Assembly: GCF_022376445.1 (NCBI RefSeq)
Contig: NW_025955033.1
Span: forward strand, 1 to 64,000
From: Fomitopsis serialis
Taxonomy: Eukaryota > Basidiomycota > Agaricomycetes > Polyporales > Fomitopsidaceae
Reading direction: 5' to 3'
DNA: 64,000 nucleotides
Made by a program: the position numbers and the translations under genes. Below the pieces are notes generated by a model. That model had not been told where the DNA came from. It ran no database searches and was given only the letters and a program-made list of their open reading frames with translations. This document shows positions 60,010-64,000 of the stretch, one piece after another; within the stretch, counting starts at the first letter, position 1; every line of letters starts with the position of its first letter.

Positions 60010-61225
60010 AGGCAATATGGGAACGGGGGCGAACAGGAAACTGTTGCGTACGCTTGGATACGAGCGGCATACGAGGGTCGCAGGGCTGTGGCCGGTGAAA
60101 CTATCTCTGTTGTTCACTTGAAGTAGGTGAAGCACTCGGACAATGTGACCGAACATTCGTATAGGCTCGTCATGTGTTTGGATGACATGCGTATCTACGC
60201 CCGACGCCTGCTGCGCGTCCATTCATGTTCGTTCAATAACCGTGCGTGCTCATCTAATTCGTGTCGTCGTGGTGACTGACAGGCTCTCAAACTATGGTCA
60301 GTCATATGACGATCCGTCTGCGCTCCACATTCAAAATGCTCATCCACTCCAAAAACAGACAGACAGCCGTAATCATCACAATGTGCATTCAGCAGTCGAC
60401 AGAAGAGTGGGAAGTTCATGCTTATCTCGCCATGCTCTCCTCAAATCTTATGCCTATTCCCCAGGCAGGTCACGCCCGCGCATACTGTATCGCGTCTCGA
60501 ATGCGACGAACTCCCTGATAAGAATCACTTCGTTGTGAATATCACTCCAAGCCTGGTTTCCGCCCTCGGTGTGCTTGACCTTCCACAAGCTACTTTCACG
60601 TCTGTCATTGGCTCGCCCTCGAGAGCGATTGACTTCATTAAGCCTCCGTGATCTGGGGGTTGTAAGATCCCGATGTGGTCTGATTCTTGGCGACCTGTTT
60701 ACAGCCACATCCTGCAAGGTGTCTGCTCACTGTGCCTGCGTGGCGCGATGCATCCGGAAGGGTGAGGAGATGGTGAGTGCGCCGGTGTGCACCTAGTGGA
60801 TCCGTCTGATTTCTCCATGTCCCAGGCGCTCGATCTCATGGCCAGGTGATGTCCATTACGAGCACCTTGGTTCGAGATGTGCAGAAAACAACAGAGATAT
60901 GCAAGAGATATGCCATGTGTTCTCCTCGAGGCCTACGATATAAATATCCACCTCCTCTCAGGTAAGTCCAGTTCCTCTTTGTATCGATCCTCTAGCGCTT
61001 GCTCACACGTCTTGCCCCACGCTTATCCTGGAATTGATCTCCCTCTCTCGCTCGCGTCTTCGCTTCCTCACGACTTCTGATATCGTGCTTCCACCGTCGC
61101 CTTCGCCGTCACCTCTCATCCTCGACCACTCAACCCGACATCGAGGCTCGTCCTTGCCCCCTCACATCCCTTCGTCCTCGCTCCTGGCACTATCGTTCCC
61201 ATTCCACCGTCTCATTTTCGCCTCT
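60010..61225. other. Intergenic region upstream of the BTB gene
   Basis: Small overlapping open stretches only, none protein-like. Pyrimidine-rich sequence from about 60,950 probably belongs to the promoter or 5' leader of the next gene. Confidence 0.45.
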
Positions 61226-62258
61226 ATGTCATCCGAATCCATGGCGGAAGCCACAGAATTGAAAACCGAGCCCGGGACGATCCCCACCACCGCCTCGCCG
61301 CCTTTCGATGCCCTTGACGCGGACTTGATCATCCGCACATCGGATAAGGTAGACTTCCACGTCTACAAGCTCATTCTGCGGGAGGCGTCACCTGTCTTCC
61401 GCGACATGTTAGCCTTCTCGGGTCCCTCAGGCGACGAAGCGAGCCAACGTGTCGTGGATGTCACCGAGGATAGGGATGTGTGGAATCACATACTGCGGAT
61501 CTTGTATCCCATCGCTGGGCGGAACGACCTCGCCACGACGCTCACCCATGAGGCTTATTCGCCGCTCTTGAGGGCGGCAAATAAGTACGACATGGCAGCC
61601 GTGCGCGAGTTCGTAGCGCGTGCTGTGAAAGACTCGATTGAGTCACAATCGAAAGCGTTGCAGTGCTATGCACTCGCTTGCGGCTACGCCTTTCCCCGTG
61701 ATGTCGCTGAGGCTGCTGCCAGAGCAAGTTTCCGGTCATGGCCTGGCGACCGACCTCCACCACGATTCGTTCCGGACGTGCCCTGCATGACCTTATCTGC
61801 TTATAACCGACTTCTGCGGTACCGCATGGCCTGTATCCAAGCTGCCATTGATGTAAATTACTTCAAACCTTTTCCGAGTTGGGACAAAAAGCCAAAACTT
61901 AGGCGTCTGGATGTGTTCCAACTGCCGCATTCGCAGGAAGAAGACAAGACGTGCCCTCAGAGCCAGATGCACTCCGCGATCCGACTTCGCTACTACTTCG
62001 ACGACTATTTCAAACGCTCTCAAGATGCACTGCGTATTGAACCAAGTGGCGTGGTGGTTGCTACAGCGTCCATGCTAGCACCCATGCTTCGAGCGGCCGA
62101 ACGCTGTACACAGTGCCGGAAGATTGACTCCGAGGCCTTCATCCTATTGGCAAATGACTACTCCAGCAAAATAGAGAATGCGGTACGCGCGGTAAGTCAG
62201 CTGTCCTTCACCTCGAGTTAGCACTGACTGTCAGATGAAGATTCGTCTCGAAGAGTAG
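61226..62258 (+). CDS. BTB/POZ domain protein
   Basis: Start ATG at 61,226 (MSSESMAEATELKTEPG) was chosen because the longer upstream frame is basic, serine/proline-rich and looks like leader. One long exon to 62,191, a 43-bp intron, then MKIRLEE and stop: about 329 residues. The BTB domain covers about residues 30-130: FDALDADLIIRTSDKVDFHV, YKLILREASPVFRDMLAF, DVWNHILRILYPIAGRN, LLRAANKYDMAAVREFVARA. The C-terminal half (ALACGYAFPRDVAEAAARAS, LSAYNRLLRYRMACIQAAID) is typical of the large Agaricomycete family of BTB proteins, thought to mediate protein contacts, perhaps with cullin ligases. Function unknown. Confidence 0.88.
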
Positions 62259-62929
62259 GAGAACATACTGCATCTACTAGTGTAGTGCATCGTGCGTTTA
62301 CTGCGCAATTGTGCGACTTCGGCCATGGCCCTGATCCGTATTGTAGGTGTCCAGTGATCACGGACCCCATGATGGGCTCAGCCCTGGGGCGAGAAGCGAA
62401 AGCGGAAATGCAACGCAACTGGTGGTCGAGATACTTCGGATTGTTCATATCTAATGGGTGTTTTGTCATGTGCATTGGGACATGAGTTATGTGTTACCGA
62501 AACCTTGCGCGTAACAGACACAGTAGCAAGGCTGCGTTCAGCTCAATCGTACACCGCTCTGCATATGATGCGGAACTGATATCTCGTACACGGATAGGTG
62601 CAGCAACTGGTCAAACTGAATCTTTTGAATATCTTATGGTACTCGATCAGCAGCAGTACTCCAATGTGTCGAACTGAAACTGACCCTCCGCCTTCGTGGT
62701 CCATGACCGTCACGCATGCCTTGGACTGTGCAAATCGTGCAGGACACTCTACACCTCGTACTCACCTACAACAACACCCGGGACGCAGACTACCTCAATG
62801 GTTCGTCCCTCACTTGTCTCCCGCTTGACGATACGTCCCCCACGTTACCGTCACGCCTTCTGCGCTTCTGCTGCCCTTACTGGACTGTGCTGACCTTGTT
62901 CACAACGACGTAGGACTCTGACTCTACGA
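62259..62929. other. Intergenic region
   Basis: Nothing recognisable; short open stretches only. Confidence 0.4.
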
Positions 62930-63072
62930 CAGGGGCCTGACCTCACGCCGACATCGTTCTCCGCACCTCGGATGGTGCCGCTTTTCACGTTGACTACGGT
63001 GTCAGGAGGCTCGCATCACCTATCCTCTGCGATATGTTCAGCGCTCCCCGCACCGGTTCCCCAATCACGGCC
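62930..63072 (+). pseudogene. Decayed BTB domain fragment
   Basis: Translates as ADIVLRTSDGAAFHVDYGV and RRLASPILCDMFSAP, clearly the start of a BTB domain like that at 61,320, then loses frame after VVG. The following DNA to 64,000 (for example the open stretch 63,676-63,978) may hold later parts of the same decayed gene or a gene continuing beyond the window. Confidence 0.6.
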
Positions 63073-64000
63073 GTCGTGGGACTAAGAGCTGTAGGTTGTG
63101 GGACTGCGTACTGTGGAGCGTCAGTCTCTCATCTTCCCATCCCTCGAATGCTGGTGTACCCGAGCTTTTGGGGCAGGCCACGACTTACCAATGTTGTGCA
63201 CGGAGACACTCATGGTCTATGCTTTTTCTGGCTGCTATGGTTTCCCGATATTTTCATAATTCCCGTCGCTCATGTAGTGCCATGCATGCCCCGCGCATCG
63301 AACCAGGCCATGCCGTGGTCACAACGGTATCTGTACTAGTACTGGAGCTCACACTCAGAGTGGACGAACGTTGCAAATAGTGTCAGCAGGTCAAGACTGG
63401 GGTGTTCGCCAACTTCTATGCACGAAGCTCAGGTGCCGCCGTCACGGCAAGCGTGAGTCTGTTTATATCATGACCGAGGGAAGTACTGGCTCATCAACAT
63501 CTATCTTATCAAGGTTCAATGCGAGATCGAAAGACGTAGTTCTGTCTGTGAACGGTCCTGCTCAGAATGGTACAGTACTTATCTATGCTCGCATGCGCTA
63601 TTCGTCTGACCATTCAACCGATGGTCTTGTGGTTCAATGGTGCCCATTGTGGTCACCTTCTCTGTTTAACATTCATTGATAGAGCAGGTTGAGCCTACCG
63701 TAGGGTATCCTCGATCCCTGAGCATAAATGCGCCTCAGCTCAGCGGACTCGGGTCCCCAGCGTGCATCGACTCAGTCTTGTCGGCCCTCACCCACCCACT
63801 GGCGTCTCATCCCTTCACGCTCGCGCTCTTCATTCGCACATATCTCCACTCTACATCGCATCCCGACGTCCCTCAGCGGTCGCAATCGCCTTTCCCTCGG
63901 GTCGATACCGTCCTCACCATCCTATCCCGTCTTCGCCTCGTCCGCGCTAGCCCCGGCGCTGTCAACGTCGTGTCGTGACATCGCCTTGCTTTCCTCACAC

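Overview
The window looks like nuclear DNA of a filamentous basidiomycete (probably an Agaricomycete). Genes are broken by many 50-65 bp GT-AG introns, the transposon families belong to that group (Plavaka, Ty1/copia, and a basidiomycete P/hAT-like transposase), and the few host genes fit (BTB/POZ protein, Hikeshi/OPI10, alanine aminotransferase). The species cannot be told from sequence alone. Most of the window (about 1-56,200) is repeat or transposon; ordinary genes appear only after 56,280.

Region by region. 1-5,865 holds head-to-tail copies of a CpG-poor 5.1 kb non-coding repeat, followed by decayed filler to 9,236. 9,237-22,724 is a near-perfect inverted repeat with arms of about 2.75 kb. 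A 6.5 kb DNA transposon (11,720-18,258, 31-bp TIRs, up to 8-bp TSD) has inserted into one arm only. It carries a gene whose reading frame runs from a Ulp1-like SUMO peptidase into a transposase, now broken by nonsense codons and one frame change. 24,746-50,232 is a single Ty1/copia retrotransposon bounded by matching 278-bp LTRs and an ATATA target duplication. Its gag gene is split by a 19.6 kb nested element.

That nested element (29,666-49,285) is the most interesting object in the window. It has 31-bp TIRs and a 2-bp target duplication that restores the gag frame exactly. Inside are an apparently intact six-exon Plavaka transposase of about 1,012 residues, a TET/JBP-family 2-oxoglutarate/Fe(II) dioxygenase (the family that oxidises 5-methylcytosine), an uncharacterised 636-residue protein, a DUF6532-like protein, and a small protein with a SUMO-interaction-type motif.

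50,233-56,280 is CpG-depleted, decayed coding debris. 56,281-62,258 is the host gene block: alanine aminotransferase (minus strand, with an intron of about 1 kb), Hikeshi/OPI10 (plus) sharing a divergent promoter with it, and a BTB/POZ gene; a decayed BTB relative follows.

The elements share a theme. The two copia LTRs differ at ten sites, nine of which are CpG to TpG/CpA changes; repeats are CpG-starved while genes are CpG-rich; and two premature stops in the P-like transposase fit CGA-to-TGA changes. This suggests strong CpG methylation of repeats in this genome. A mobile element that carries its own methylcytosine oxidase would then have an obvious use for it; that last step is inference.
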